A program made the position numbers and the translations under genes. A DNA stretch of 64,000 bases from an uncultured Eubacteriales bacterium (GTDB lineage Bacteria; Bacillota; Clostridia; Christensenellales; Aristaeellaceae), in the NCBI GenBank assembly GCA_902790015.1, contig CADAQF010000009.1:1-64000 (forward strand). The letters are read 5' to 3'. The notes beneath the pieces were generated by a model. It was given only the letters and a program-made list of their open reading frames with translations, had not been told where the DNA came from and did not search any database. Shown in pieces: positions 52,094 to 60,226 of this stretch (within the stretch, counting starts at the first letter, position 1; each line of letters starts with the position of its first letter).

Positions 52094-53860
52094 ATGGATT
52101 TCTTTGATGCATTGACCATGATCGGCGGGCTCTGCCTGTTCCTTTTCGGTATGAATATCATGAGCGGCACGCTCAAACGCAAGGCCGGAAAGCGGCTGGA
52201 CCGCCTGATGAACAGGATGACGGGCCGGCAGCTTACCGGTATTTTTGTGGGCATCGTGGCCACGGCGGTCATGCAGTCCTCCAGCGCCACCAGCGTGCTG
52301 ACCATATCCTTTGTAAACTCGGGCATGATGAAGCTGGCCCAGGCCATCAGCATCATGATGGGCGCCAATATCGGCGCCACGGCGACCAACTGGCTTTTGT
52401 CCCTGAGCGGGCTGGGCAGCGGCAGCTTCATCCTTAAAATGCTCAAGCCCTCCAGCTTTACGCCCATCCTGGCGCTGATCGGCATCGTTTTCTATATGTT
52501 CTCCAAGAAGGCCAAGAAGCGGGACACGGGGCTGATCCTGCTGGGCTTCGCGACGCTGATGTACGGCATGGAGATCATGAGCGGCGCCGTGGAGGACCTG
52601 CGCGGCGACGAGAGCTTCCGCCAGATCTTCACGCTGTTTTCCAACCCGCTGCTGGGCCTGCTGGCCGGCGTGCTGCTGACCATGCTGATCCAGTCCTCCG
52701 GCGCGAGCATCGGTATCCTGCAGGCGCTGAGCGCCACCGGGCAGATCACCTTCTCGGCGGCCCTTCCCATTATCATGGGCGCGAACATAGGCACCTGCAT
52801 CACGGCCGTGCTTTCCTCCATCGGCGCCACGCGGGACGGCAAGCGGGCCGCCGCTGCCCATGTGGCCTTCAACGTGATAGGCACCGCCGTTTTCATGGTC
52901 GTCTATCTGCTGATCGACGTCATCTGGCATCCGCCGCTCTTCACGTCGACGGTCAACCCCATCAGCATCGCCGCCATCAACACGGTGTTCAAGGTGCTGT
53001 GCCTGCTTTTGTTCCTGCCCTTCCCGGGCTTCTTGGAGGCCCTGTCCGACAGGCTGATCCCCCTGAAGGCGGAAAAGACGGAAAAATCCGCCACCGTCAT
53101 CCAGCTGGACGACCGTCTGCTGAACACGCCCTCGCTGGCCGTGAGGCGCTGCGACCAGATGACCCACGAGATGGCCGACAAAGCCCTGGGCGGCGCAAAG
53201 GACGCGCTGATGAGCCTCAGCGGCTGCAGCGAGGAAATGGCCGCCTCCATACGCAGCCGGGAAGATGAGACAGACCGCTACGAGGACGCCCTTGGTTCCT
53301 ACCTGATCAAGGTCAGCGCCGCCCGCATCAGCGAAAAGGACGGCCGCCGGGCCACCGCCATGCTCAAGATGATCAGCGACCTGGAGCGCATCTCGGACTA
53401 TTCCGTCAGCATCCTGATGTCCGGCGAGGAAATGCGCGAAAAGAAGCTCACCCTTTCCGATTCGGCGCACCATGAGCTGCACACCATCCTGATGGCCACC
53501 AACGAGATACTCGCCATCACCCAGTCCGCCTACGACCGCGACGACGTTTCCACCGCCTCCCGGGTGGAGCCCCTGGCCCGCGTCATCGAAAACCTGAAGG
53601 ACCAGCTCAGGACCAACCATATCCTGCGCATGCAGAAGGGCACCTGCTCCATAGAGGCCGGCTTTGTCTGGAATGACCTGCTGACAGCGCTGGAGCGCGT
53701 GGCCGGCCACTGCTCCAACGTGGCGGGCACCATCATCGATTCCGCCCAGTATAACCTGAACCTGCACGAGACCCTCAAAACGATCCGGCGTGATTCCCCC
53801 GCCTACCGCGAGGAGTTCAACGAGTTCACCCGGAAATACCTGGTGGAACCGGAAACATAA
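52094..53860 (+). CDS. Na/Pi cotransporter family protein with PhoU-like domain
   Basis: 588 residues from the ATG at 52094, behind AGAGGAGAAG; an ATG at 52043 has no site. About 9-10 membrane helices contain the two inverted PNaS repeats with QSSSATSVLTISFVNSG and QSSGASIGILQALSATG. From about residue 340 a soluble helical PhoU-like domain follows (KMISDLERISDYSVSIL). It should move phosphate with Na+, and the PhoU part may regulate it. Length and layout fit the bacterial NptA/YjbB group. Confidence 0.92.
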   Translation: MDFFDALTMIGGLCLFLFGMNIMSGTLKRKAGKRLDRLMNRMTGRQLTGIFVGIVATAVMQSSSATSVLTISFVNSGMMKLAQAISIMMGANIGATATNWLLSLSGLGSGSFILKMLKPSSFTPILALIGIVFYMFSKKAKKRDTGLILLGFATLMYGMEIMSGAVEDLRGDESFRQIFTLFSNPLLGLLAGVLLTMLIQSSGASIGILQALSATGQITFSAALPIIMGANIGTCITAVLSSIGATRDGKRAAAAHVAFNVIGTAVFMVVYLLIDVIWHPPLFTSTVNPISIAAINTVFKVLCLLLFLPFPGFLEALSDRLIPLKAEKTEKSATVIQLDDRLLNTPSLAVRRCDQMTHEMADKALGGAKDALMSLSGCSEEMAASIRSREDETDRYEDALGSYLIKVSAARISEKDGRRATAMLKMISDLERISDYSVSILMSGEEMREKKLTLSDSAHHELHTILMATNEILAITQSAYDRDDVSTASRVEPLARVIENLKDQLRTNHILRMQKGTCSIEAGFVWNDLLTALERVAGHCSNVAGTIIDSAQYNLNLHETLKTIRRDSPAYREEFNEFTRKYLVEPET

Positions 53861-53897
53861 TCAAAGAAGCGCAGCTTCATAAGCATTAAGTCAAAAA

Positions 53898-53930
53898 CGC
53901 CCCGGTTTTTCGTCAGCGAAAACCGGGGCG
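53898..53930 (-). terminator. Terminator of glgA
   Basis: CGCCCCGGTTTTCG and its complement form a 14-15 bp stem with a CTGA loop, followed on the minus strand by GTTTTTGAC. It lies between the convergent cotransporter and glgA genes and may stop both. Confidence 0.85.
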
Positions 53931-53948
53931 AACGCTTATTTATTCAGA

Positions 53949-55442
53949 TCAGCCTTCCTGTTCCGGGCCGTCCTCCTGATGGAAGGAGGAAAGCGGTTCG
54001 GGCTGGGGGTTCAGCGCCGCCTGATACAGCGTCAGATACACCTCCGCCGAATGATCCCAGCTGTAATCGCCCTCCATGCCGCGCTTTTGCAAAAGCGCCC
54101 ATACGTCCTTGCGGTTTTCATAGAAGAAGATCGCGCGGCGGATGGTATACAGCATGTCGTGCGCGTTATAGTTGAAAAAGGTGAAGCCGTTGCCCGCGCC
54201 GTTGCTTTCGTTGTAGGAAAGCACCGTGTCGCGCAGGCCGCCCGTTTCGCGCACCACGGGGATCGTGCCGTACCTGAGCGCCAGCATCTGGCTCAGCCCG
54301 CAGGGTTCAAACTGGCTGGGCATCAGGAAGATATCGGCGCCTGCGTAGATGCGGTGGGACAGCTGGATATCCATCTGGAAGCGGGCGGCGACCCGGCCCG
54401 GGTATTCCTGCTCGGCCCAGGAGAAGAGGTTGAAGTATTTGGCGTCTCCCATGCCGAGCACGACCAGCTGGATCTTTTCCTCCATCAGTTCCCCGATGAT
54501 ATAGTCCACCAGGTCAAGGCCCTTCTGATTGCTGAGCCGCCCGACCATGCCGATGATGGGCACGTCCGGGTCCACATCCAGGCCCAGCTGCTCCTGCAGC
54601 GCGCGCTTGTTGGCCGCCTTGCCGGACATATCCTCCGAGCAGTAATGGGCGATGATCTGCGGGTCCGACGCGGGATCGTATTCCGCCATGTCTATGCCGT
54701 TGAGCACGCCGGACAGGTGGTTGCGCCGGGCGCGCAGCAGGCCGTCCAGCCGCTCGCCGTAATAGGCGGTCTGAATCTCCTCGGCGTAGGAAGGGCTGAC
54801 GGTGGTCACCTCGTCGGCGTAGACGATGCCGGCCTTCATGCAGTTGGCCCCGCCGTAATGCTCCAGCTTGTCGGAGGTGAAAAGGCTGTCCCCCAGGCCG
54901 AAGATATCCTTGAACTGGTCGATGCCGAAGATGCCCTGGTACTGCAGGTTGTGGATGGTGAACACCGTACGGATCCCGCCGTAATCCTTCAGATGGGCGT
55001 ACTGGATTTTGAGCAGTGCCGGGATCATGCCCGTCTGCCAGTCGTTGCAGTGGATGATGTCGGGGATGAAATGAAGCAGCGGCAGCGCGTTCAGCACGCC
55101 GCGGCAGAAAAAGCCGAAGCGCTCGTATTCGTCCCCGCCCATGCCGTAAATATAGTTGCGGTCAAAATAGTATTTGTTGTCCACAAAATACCAGGTGACC
55201 CCGTTCATTTCCAGCGACTCGATCCCGCAGTACTGCCTGCGCCAGCCCAGTTCTACCTCAAAGTCCACCACGTGCTTCATCTGTTCGGTATACTTTTCAG
55301 GGATCGCGCCGTACAGCGGGATGATCACGCGGACGTCGTGGCCCTTCTTGGCCAGCACCGGCGCCAGCGCGCCCACCACGTCCGCCAGGCCGCCTGTTTT
55401 GACAAAGGGTACGCATTCGCTGGCGGCAAAAAGAATATTCAT
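53949..55442 (-). CDS. glgA: Glycogen synthase, GT5 family
   Basis: 497 residues. MNILFAASECVPFVKTGGLADVVGALAPVLA contains the ADP-glucose-binding KTGGL loop; FTIHNLQYQG, TTVSPSYAEEI, GMVGRLSNQKGLDL and MPSQFEPCGLSQMLALRYGTIPVVRETGGLRDTV complete the GT5 set. It extends alpha-1,4-glucan chains from ADP-glucose. No other glg gene is adjacent, which is unusual since glgC/glgD normally lie near it. The last 20 residues are acidic and non-conserved. Confidence 0.96.
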   Translation of the reverse strand: MNILFAASECVPFVKTGGLADVVGALAPVLAKKGHDVRVIIPLYGAIPEKYTEQMKHVVDFEVELGWRRQYCGIESLEMNGVTWYFVDNKYYFDRNYIYGMGGDEYERFGFFCRGVLNALPLLHFIPDIIHCNDWQTGMIPALLKIQYAHLKDYGGIRTVFTIHNLQYQGIFGIDQFKDIFGLGDSLFTSDKLEHYGGANCMKAGIVYADEVTTVSPSYAEEIQTAYYGERLDGLLRARRNHLSGVLNGIDMAEYDPASDPQIIAHYCSEDMSGKAANKRALQEQLGLDVDPDVPIIGMVGRLSNQKGLDLVDYIIGELMEEKIQLVVLGMGDAKYFNLFSWAEQEYPGRVAARFQMDIQLSHRIYAGADIFLMPSQFEPCGLSQMLALRYGTIPVVRETGGLRDTVLSYNESNGAGNGFTFFNYNAHDMLYTIRRAIFFYENRKDVWALLQKRGMEGDYSWDHSAEVYLTLYQAALNPQPEPLSSFHQEDGPEQEG

Positions 55443-55594
55443 GCCTTCAACATCTCCTTTTTGTTTCTGTTTTTATCAGATGATTCCGTATTTATCCGTT
55501 CATGGGAAGTCCCGGGCCGGCCAGCCGTCCGGGCAGACGCGCGAAAAGAGCATGCCATATGTAAAAGCCGGCCATTCTTTTTCCTGTCGGTACA

Positions 55595-55623
55595 AGGATA
55601 GCATGAAAAATCCCTTTTGTCAA
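55595..55623 (-). promoter_or_regulatory. Promoter of glgA
   Basis: On the minus strand perfect TTGACA (55623-55618), 17 bp, TATCCT (55600-55595). It predicts a leader of about 145 nt; I see no known riboswitch in it. Confidence 0.65.
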
Positions 55624-55736
55624 TCGGCGGGCGCGCAAATACACAAGGAGGACATCCGGCAGCTTTTTCGCTCTTTTTATCTTTTGTAATTTCGTTTTGC
55701 CTGTCTGTCCCGCTGCACGGTATATCTTCCAAATGC

Positions 55737-55770
55737 ATCGCGCCCCTGCCGTTTTCGGCAGGGGCGCGAT
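55737..55770 (-). terminator. Terminator-like hairpin after the aldo/keto reductase
   Basis: A perfect 15-bp stem (ATCGCGCCCCTGCCG and complement) with a 4-base loop, 14 bp after the stop. There is no T-run behind it, so it may act in mRNA protection rather than termination. Confidence 0.6.
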
Positions 55771-55784
55771 GGAGCTGTTTCCCT

Positions 55785-56903
55785 TTAAGCGAAGGCTTCA
55801 GCGGCCTGGCGCAGCAGGTCGATGATGGGGAGCTTCTGCGGGCAGGCGGCTTCGCACTGGCCGCACTGGATGCACTGGTCGGCGCCGGAGGAATCGGCGG
55901 TGATCTGCTGGTAGCGGCGCTTGGCGAACTCGGTCTGACCAAAGATGATATCCCGGTTGCGGGCAGAGAAGATATCGGGGATATGGATCTGCATGGGGCA
56001 GCCCTCGGTGCAGTAGCTGCAGCCGGTGCATGGGATGCTGGGCACGTCCAGCAGGGCGCGGCGGGCGTTCTCCATCACAGCGCTTTCCTCAGCGCTGAAG
56101 GGGCGGAAATTGCGCATGTAGGATATATTGTCCTTCATCTGGTCCAGGTTGCTCATGCCGCTCAGCACGGTCATGATGCCCGGCTGGGAGGCGACGAAGC
56201 GGATGGCCCAGGAGGCGGGGCTGGCGGCGGGATCAGCCGCGGCCAGAATGTCCCTCACGCGCTGGGGCGGGTTGGCCAGGGCGCCGCCCCGCACGGGCTC
56301 CATCACCACCACGGGCTTGCCGTGCGCCCGGGCCACCTCAAGGTTGCGCCGGGAGGCCACGCTGTCACTTTCCCAGTCGGCGTAGTTGATCTGCAGCTGG
56401 ACGAACTCGGCGTCCGGATGGTTGGTCAAAAGCCTGTCCAGCAGCTCGGGCGAGTCGTGGAAGGAGAAGCCCCAATGCTTCACCAGGCCCTTTTCCTTCA
56501 TGCGGGCGGCGTAATCCCAGATGCGGTATTCGTCGTATTTGGGCAGGTTGCCGCTGCTGATGGCGTGAAGCAGGTAATAGTCAAAATAGCCCGCGCCGGT
56601 CCTTTCCAGGCTGGTCAGAAGCTGCTGCTCGGCGCTCGACTGATCCGCGGACACGCGGACGTTCAGCTTGGTGGCCAGGGTAAAGCTTTCCCGCGGATGG
56701 CGGGCGACCAGCGCCTTGCCCGCCGCGATCTCGGACTGACCGCCGTCATAGACGAAGGCCGTATCAAAATAGGTCAGGCCTGCGTCCAGAAACAGGTCCA
56801 CCATTTCCTTGGTCTGCTCGATATCGATGGCGCCGTCGGCCAGCTTGGGCAGCCTCATCAGCCCGAAGCCCAGCTTGGGGGTAGATAAAAACGGATGATC
56901 CAC
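55785..56903 (-). CDS. Aldo/keto reductase with C-terminal ferredoxin domain
   Basis: 372 residues from a GTG at 56903 with GAGGAGG upstream; a much longer open frame has no conserved text. The aldo/keto barrel shows LGFGLMRLPK, FDTAFVYDGGQSE, LATKLNV, YYLLHAI and GFSFHDSPELL. The C-terminal 100 residues carry CTGCSYCTEGCP and CIQCGQCEAACPQKLPI, two [4Fe-4S] sites. This group (predicted oxidoreductases of the aldo/keto family) is common in anaerobes; substrates are mostly unknown. It is a single-gene unit. Confidence 0.9.
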   Translation of the reverse strand: MDHPFLSTPKLGFGLMRLPKLADGAIDIEQTKEMVDLFLDAGLTYFDTAFVYDGGQSEIAAGKALVARHPRESFTLATKLNVRVSADQSSAEQQLLTSLERTGAGYFDYYLLHAISSGNLPKYDEYRIWDYAARMKEKGLVKHWGFSFHDSPELLDRLLTNHPDAEFVQLQINYADWESDSVASRRNLEVARAHGKPVVVMEPVRGGALANPPQRVRDILAAADPAASPASWAIRFVASQPGIMTVLSGMSNLDQMKDNISYMRNFRPFSAEESAVMENARRALLDVPSIPCTGCSYCTEGCPMQIHIPDIFSARNRDIIFGQTEFAKRRYQQITADSSGADQCIQCGQCEAACPQKLPIIDLLRQAAEAFA

Positions 56904-57005
56904 GGAGTGCCTCCTCTCTGTTCGGGAAAAAACGGAACAAAATCGCATCCCGGAAAATAATAACAGGAAACGGACAAACAGGCAAGTTTTTTTGCTCGCG
57001 AAGGC

Positions 57006-57034
57006 TTCCCAATCCGGCGCGGGCGTGTCATAAT
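57006..57034 (+). promoter_or_regulatory. Possible promoter of the metallophosphoesterase gene
   Basis: TTCCCA (57006-57011), 17 bp, CATAAT (57029-57034), 23 bp before the ATG. The -35 is weak. Confidence 0.45.
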
Positions 57035-57057
57035 AGGAAGGAAGGAGATGACGCGCG

Positions 57058-58149
57058 ATGAAACAGGGCATCGGGTTCATAACGCTGGCGCTGCTGCTGG
57101 CGCTGAGCACAAGAGCGCGGGCGGAGCGGCTGATGATCACGTCCGACCTGCACCTGACCAAAGAGGGGGGAGAAGCCTTCGTCCAGGTGCTGCCCGCGCT
57201 CATGCGGGCCGTGCCGGAAGCGGACGCCGTTATTTTCCTGGGGGACAACACCAACAACGGCAGGCCCGAGGAGCACGGGCGCATGGCGGCATTTCTGGCG
57301 GATCTTTCGGCTGAAACCGCAAAGCCTGTCTATGTGCTGCCGGGGAACCATGACCTTTCCGGCCGTTACACGCGGGAGGCCTTCGCCGAAACCTACGGGG
57401 ATTTCGGGTATAAGGACGCCGCCTTCCGCCACCCCGATTCCCTGAGCTACGCCGTCAGGACCGCCGGCGGCACGTGGCTGATCATGCTGGATCTGGACCA
57501 TTACGACGAAAAGGACCAGGCGGACGCCTACGGCTGGGTGTCTGAAAGCCTGCTTACATGGCTCAGTGAGACGCTGGACATCACCGGCGCCTCAAAAACG
57601 GCGGTGTGCGCGCATTACCCCATCCAACCGGTGCTGACAGAGACCGTGCGCGACGGGGAGAAGCTCTTTGCCCTGCTCTGTTCAAAGGGGGTGCGGGCGT
57701 ATCTGTGCGGTCACCGGCATACCAACGACACGATGGAGGCCGGGGGCCTGCGGCAGATCACCGTCGGCATGCCGCAGGGCTACCCCTGCCTGACGGGATG
57801 GCTGGAAACGACGGAAGGCGGCTTTTTATACACCGCCGAACCCCTGTTCGGCCCGGAAAACGCCTGGTATGCCCAAAAACGGGAGGAAACGCGGCTTCTG
57901 GGCCGGCAGATGGCGGCCGGTTCCCTGAAGGACACCCCGCTTGCAGAGGACGAAGGAGCCATCGCCTGGTTCGCCGAGGCGTTCATGGCCTATTCCGACG
58001 GAACGCTGCCGCAAATGCGGGACATCCTGCTGCGGGACGAAAACGCCGAAAAATGGCGGCAGACGCCCGTACGCTACGTGACCAGAGGCTGGATCTTTTC
58101 CCTGCTGGAGACCGGGCAGGAAAGTGTCCGCCGGATAGAGATACCCTGA
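57058..58149 (+). CDS. Secreted calcineurin-like metallophosphoesterase
   Basis: 363 residues. Signal peptide MKQGIGFITLALLLALSTRARA is followed by the full metal-site set: SDLHLT (Asp30, His32), GDNTNNG (Asp63), GNHD (96-99), AHYPIQ and GHRHTN. It should cleave phosphoester bonds outside the membrane; the substrate is unknown. The ATG follows AAGGAAGGAG. It stands alone and runs toward repeat array C, whose right end begins about 130 bp downstream. Confidence 0.9.
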   Translation: MKQGIGFITLALLLALSTRARAERLMITSDLHLTKEGGEAFVQVLPALMRAVPEADAVIFLGDNTNNGRPEEHGRMAAFLADLSAETAKPVYVLPGNHDLSGRYTREAFAETYGDFGYKDAAFRHPDSLSYAVRTAGGTWLIMLDLDHYDEKDQADAYGWVSESLLTWLSETLDITGASKTAVCAHYPIQPVLTETVRDGEKLFALLCSKGVRAYLCGHRHTNDTMEAGGLRQITVGMPQGYPCLTGWLETTEGGFLYTAEPLFGPENAWYAQKREETRLLGRQMAAGSLKDTPLAEDEGAIAWFAEAFMAYSDGTLPQMRDILLRDENAEKWRQTPVRYVTRGWIFSLLETGQESVRRIEIP

Positions 58150-58275
58150 AGCGCATCAAAAAAGGGCTGCTGCATCTAGGCTTACGCATGTATTACGCGA
58201 AGCAAAGATATGGCAACGTACTGAAGGAAAACAAAAACTGCGTACAGTAACCAGCGGAGCTCGTGAACGAACGGA

Positions 58276-58694
58276 GTCCGATTCAAAGAGAGTCCGGCGG
58301 TTCATCCGCCGGATGCCGCAGGCACCCCATAGGGCGTTTTGAATCGGACGAAGAGAGTGAAGAAAAATGAGGGGAGCGCGAGGGGGCACACCCTCGCGTT
58401 TCATCGTATCCCACCGGCTTTGCCGGCGGGGGGCTCGCAGCGCCCGGAAAACAGGCCGGTGGCCTGTTTTCAGCGAGAGCGGGCCGGCAGGCCCTGGACA
58501 GCCGTCAGGAAAACATTCCTTGCGGCTTTTCCGCCCGGGAGGGCGCAGCCCGACAGGAAAAGCCGTCGGGGATCGTTGGGATGGGGTGAGGCACGCCCGG
58601 AAAATGATCCGGTGGATCATTTTCAGTGCCGAACGGGCCGGCAGGCCCTGGTTGCCAGTCCCTTTCCCAGGGCTCACGCATTCATGCGTGAGCC
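58276..58694 (-). repeat. Array C: palindromic units at the 3' end of the membrane-GNAT gene
   Basis: Same family as arrays A and B, minus orientation. It opens with a perfect 11-bp hairpin GGCTCACGCAT-GA-ATGCGTGAGCC (58671-58694), then a GGGAAAGGGACTGG block shared with A. Units lie at 58583-58651 (stem arm GAAAATGATCC, loop ACC) and about 58429-58497 (GAAAACAGGCC, loop ACC). The stretch 58381-58425 matches the spacer between units 2 and 3 of array A. It ends with TCCGGCGG-TTCAT-CCGCCGGA (58293-58313) nested in a 12-bp inverted repeat GTCCGATTCAAA (58276-58287 and 58338-58349). 58150-58275 holds nothing recognisable. Confidence 0.82.
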
Positions 58695-60226
58695 TCGTTC
58701 TCCCGCAGGGAAGGCGGCAGACGCCAGTCGGCCCTGTCTGCCCTGTACCAGTGAACGGCGACGGGCCAGGGCTTCTGAACAGAAAACTGCTTCTGCTGGG
58801 TGCCTATGTAGGTATAGCCGCAGTTCTGCGCGACCAGGTTGCCCGGAGCATTGTCCGCATGGGCCTGTATGAAAACGGAGGCGCAGTTCCTTTTAAAAAG
58901 CTCCTCGGTGACACGGGCGCAGGCCTCGGTCATGTAACCCCGGTTCCACCAGGGACGGCCCAGCACGTACTCAAGCTCCGGCTGTCCGCCCGGCCAGGCG
59001 GCAATGCCGATCGTGCCGATCAGTTCGCCGCTGTCCTTAAGCGTCACGCCGTACCGAAGCGCCAAAGGATCCTGATAACCTCGCACCCATTGGTCCACCT
59101 GCCGGCGGGTGACCTCAACGCTTTCGTGCGGGTTCCAGGGGAGATAGCGCGTCACCTCCGGGTCGGACGCCCAGGCGGTATAGATCTGTCCGGCGTCCTG
59201 GAGGGTCAGCTTTCTCAGGATCAGGCGCTTTGTTTCAAGCGCCCCCTCGGGGAGCTTTTTGGGCTCCGGCTCCTTCGGCGGGGCGGGCTTATCCTCCTTG
59301 CGGGCGGACCGTATGACCTCCCCCGGGACGCCGGCGCGCTTTATATCCTCCCGCTCGTCGTAATCAAAGGCATCGGCGTTGGACTTAAGGTCCCGCGTGT
59401 CAAAGGCATAATCGAGGAAAGCGGGGATCTGCCTGATCGTCAGGGGAGCCAGCATTTCCCTGCGGATGGGAGCGGGCAGACGGCGGGGCGGGACGAGACC
59501 GCTCTTGCCGGCGATAAAGCAGTACAGCGTCCTGCCCTCGATAGCTGCGGCCATATCCTCCCCTTCGCCCTGCAGCAGGGCGTTCAGACGGTCCTGCTCC
59601 TGGGGGGACAGGGGCTGATCAGAATACACCGCCATGTCCGGAATAAACGGAGCCTCCGCCCTGAGCAGCTTGTGCTGGCGGCGGAAAAAGGCGGTCAGGG
59701 TTTCCTCGTCGCAGATAGTCTCCCCCACCATGCGGAAGCGGCTCAGCGGGGCGCGCGGCATATCCAGCTGAATAAGGCAGCCGTTCAGCAGGTCTCCCCC
59801 GGGCAGCGGCACGGTGGCGTCCGTCAGCTGCAGCTTGCGGCCGCGGCAGCGGGCCGTGATGCGGTTGGAAAAGCGGAAGGCGTCGTCGTCTCCCCCTGTG
59901 GGAAACAGGCACAGCATCCGGAAATAATCCGGGTCCATCGTCACCCGGCGCTCCAAGCCTACCTCCTCGGCGTAGGCTCCCAGGCTCACGCGGGCCTTGT
60001 CCAGATACCACTGCTCCCTATATATCTTTTTAGCGGGCAGCACCGTAAGCAGCACCGCCAGCAGCCCTACCGCGGCTACGGCGATGCCGTTTTCGTACTG
60101 CCGCAGGCTTAAAAACCACCCGGCGTACAAAAACAGCGCCAGCGCCACCAGCCGGAACAGCGTCAGCAGCCATCGCTTGACGTTCAGCGCGCGCAGGCTG
60201 CGGTCCTTTCCCTTGGCCGGGCTCAT
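58682..60226 (-). CDS. Membrane protein with DUF3137-like region fused to a GNAT acetyltransferase
   Basis: 514 residues. Two membrane helices (about 20-40 and 48-64) are followed by a beta-rich region (FRMLCLFPTGGDDDAFRFSNRITARCRGRKLQLTD) that resembles DUF3137-type proteins, a charged linker (about 305-325), and a C-terminal GNAT domain of the RimJ/RimL type (LETKRLILRKLTLQDAGQIY, GTIGIAAWPGGQPELEYVLGRPWWNRGYMTEA, NAPGNLVAQNCGYTYIG). It may acetylate a protein or antibiotic-like amine at the membrane. The ATG overlaps the mutY stop. Its stop codon lies in the loop of the first hairpin of repeat array C. Confidence 0.8.
   Translation of the reverse strand: MSPAKGKDRSLRALNVKRWLLTLFRLVALALFLYAGWFLSLRQYENGIAVAAVGLLAVLLTVLPAKKIYREQWYLDKARVSLGAYAEEVGLERRVTMDPDYFRMLCLFPTGGDDDAFRFSNRITARCRGRKLQLTDATVPLPGGDLLNGCLIQLDMPRAPLSRFRMVGETICDEETLTAFFRRQHKLLRAEAPFIPDMAVYSDQPLSPQEQDRLNALLQGEGEDMAAAIEGRTLYCFIAGKSGLVPPRRLPAPIRREMLAPLTIRQIPAFLDYAFDTRDLKSNADAFDYDEREDIKRAGVPGEVIRSARKEDKPAPPKEPEPKKLPEGALETKRLILRKLTLQDAGQIYTAWASDPEVTRYLPWNPHESVEVTRRQVDQWVRGYQDPLALRYGVTLKDSGELIGTIGIAAWPGGQPELEYVLGRPWWNRGYMTEACARVTEELFKRNCASVFIQAHADNAPGNLVAQNCGYTYIGTQQKQFSVQKPWPVAVHWYRADRADWRLPPSLRENEAHA

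Noticed and set aside
52079..53767. Minus-strand frame of 562 codons opposite the Na/Pi cotransporter
   Set aside because: Shadow of a gene with clear promoter, ribosome site and family motifs; rich in Gln/His/Gly as typical of antisense frames.
55785..57284. Longer 499-residue form of the aldo/keto reductase
   Set aside because: The extra N-terminal 127 residues overlap the divergent gene and promoter and have no family likeness; the GTG at 56903 has a GAGGAGG site and the normal family start.
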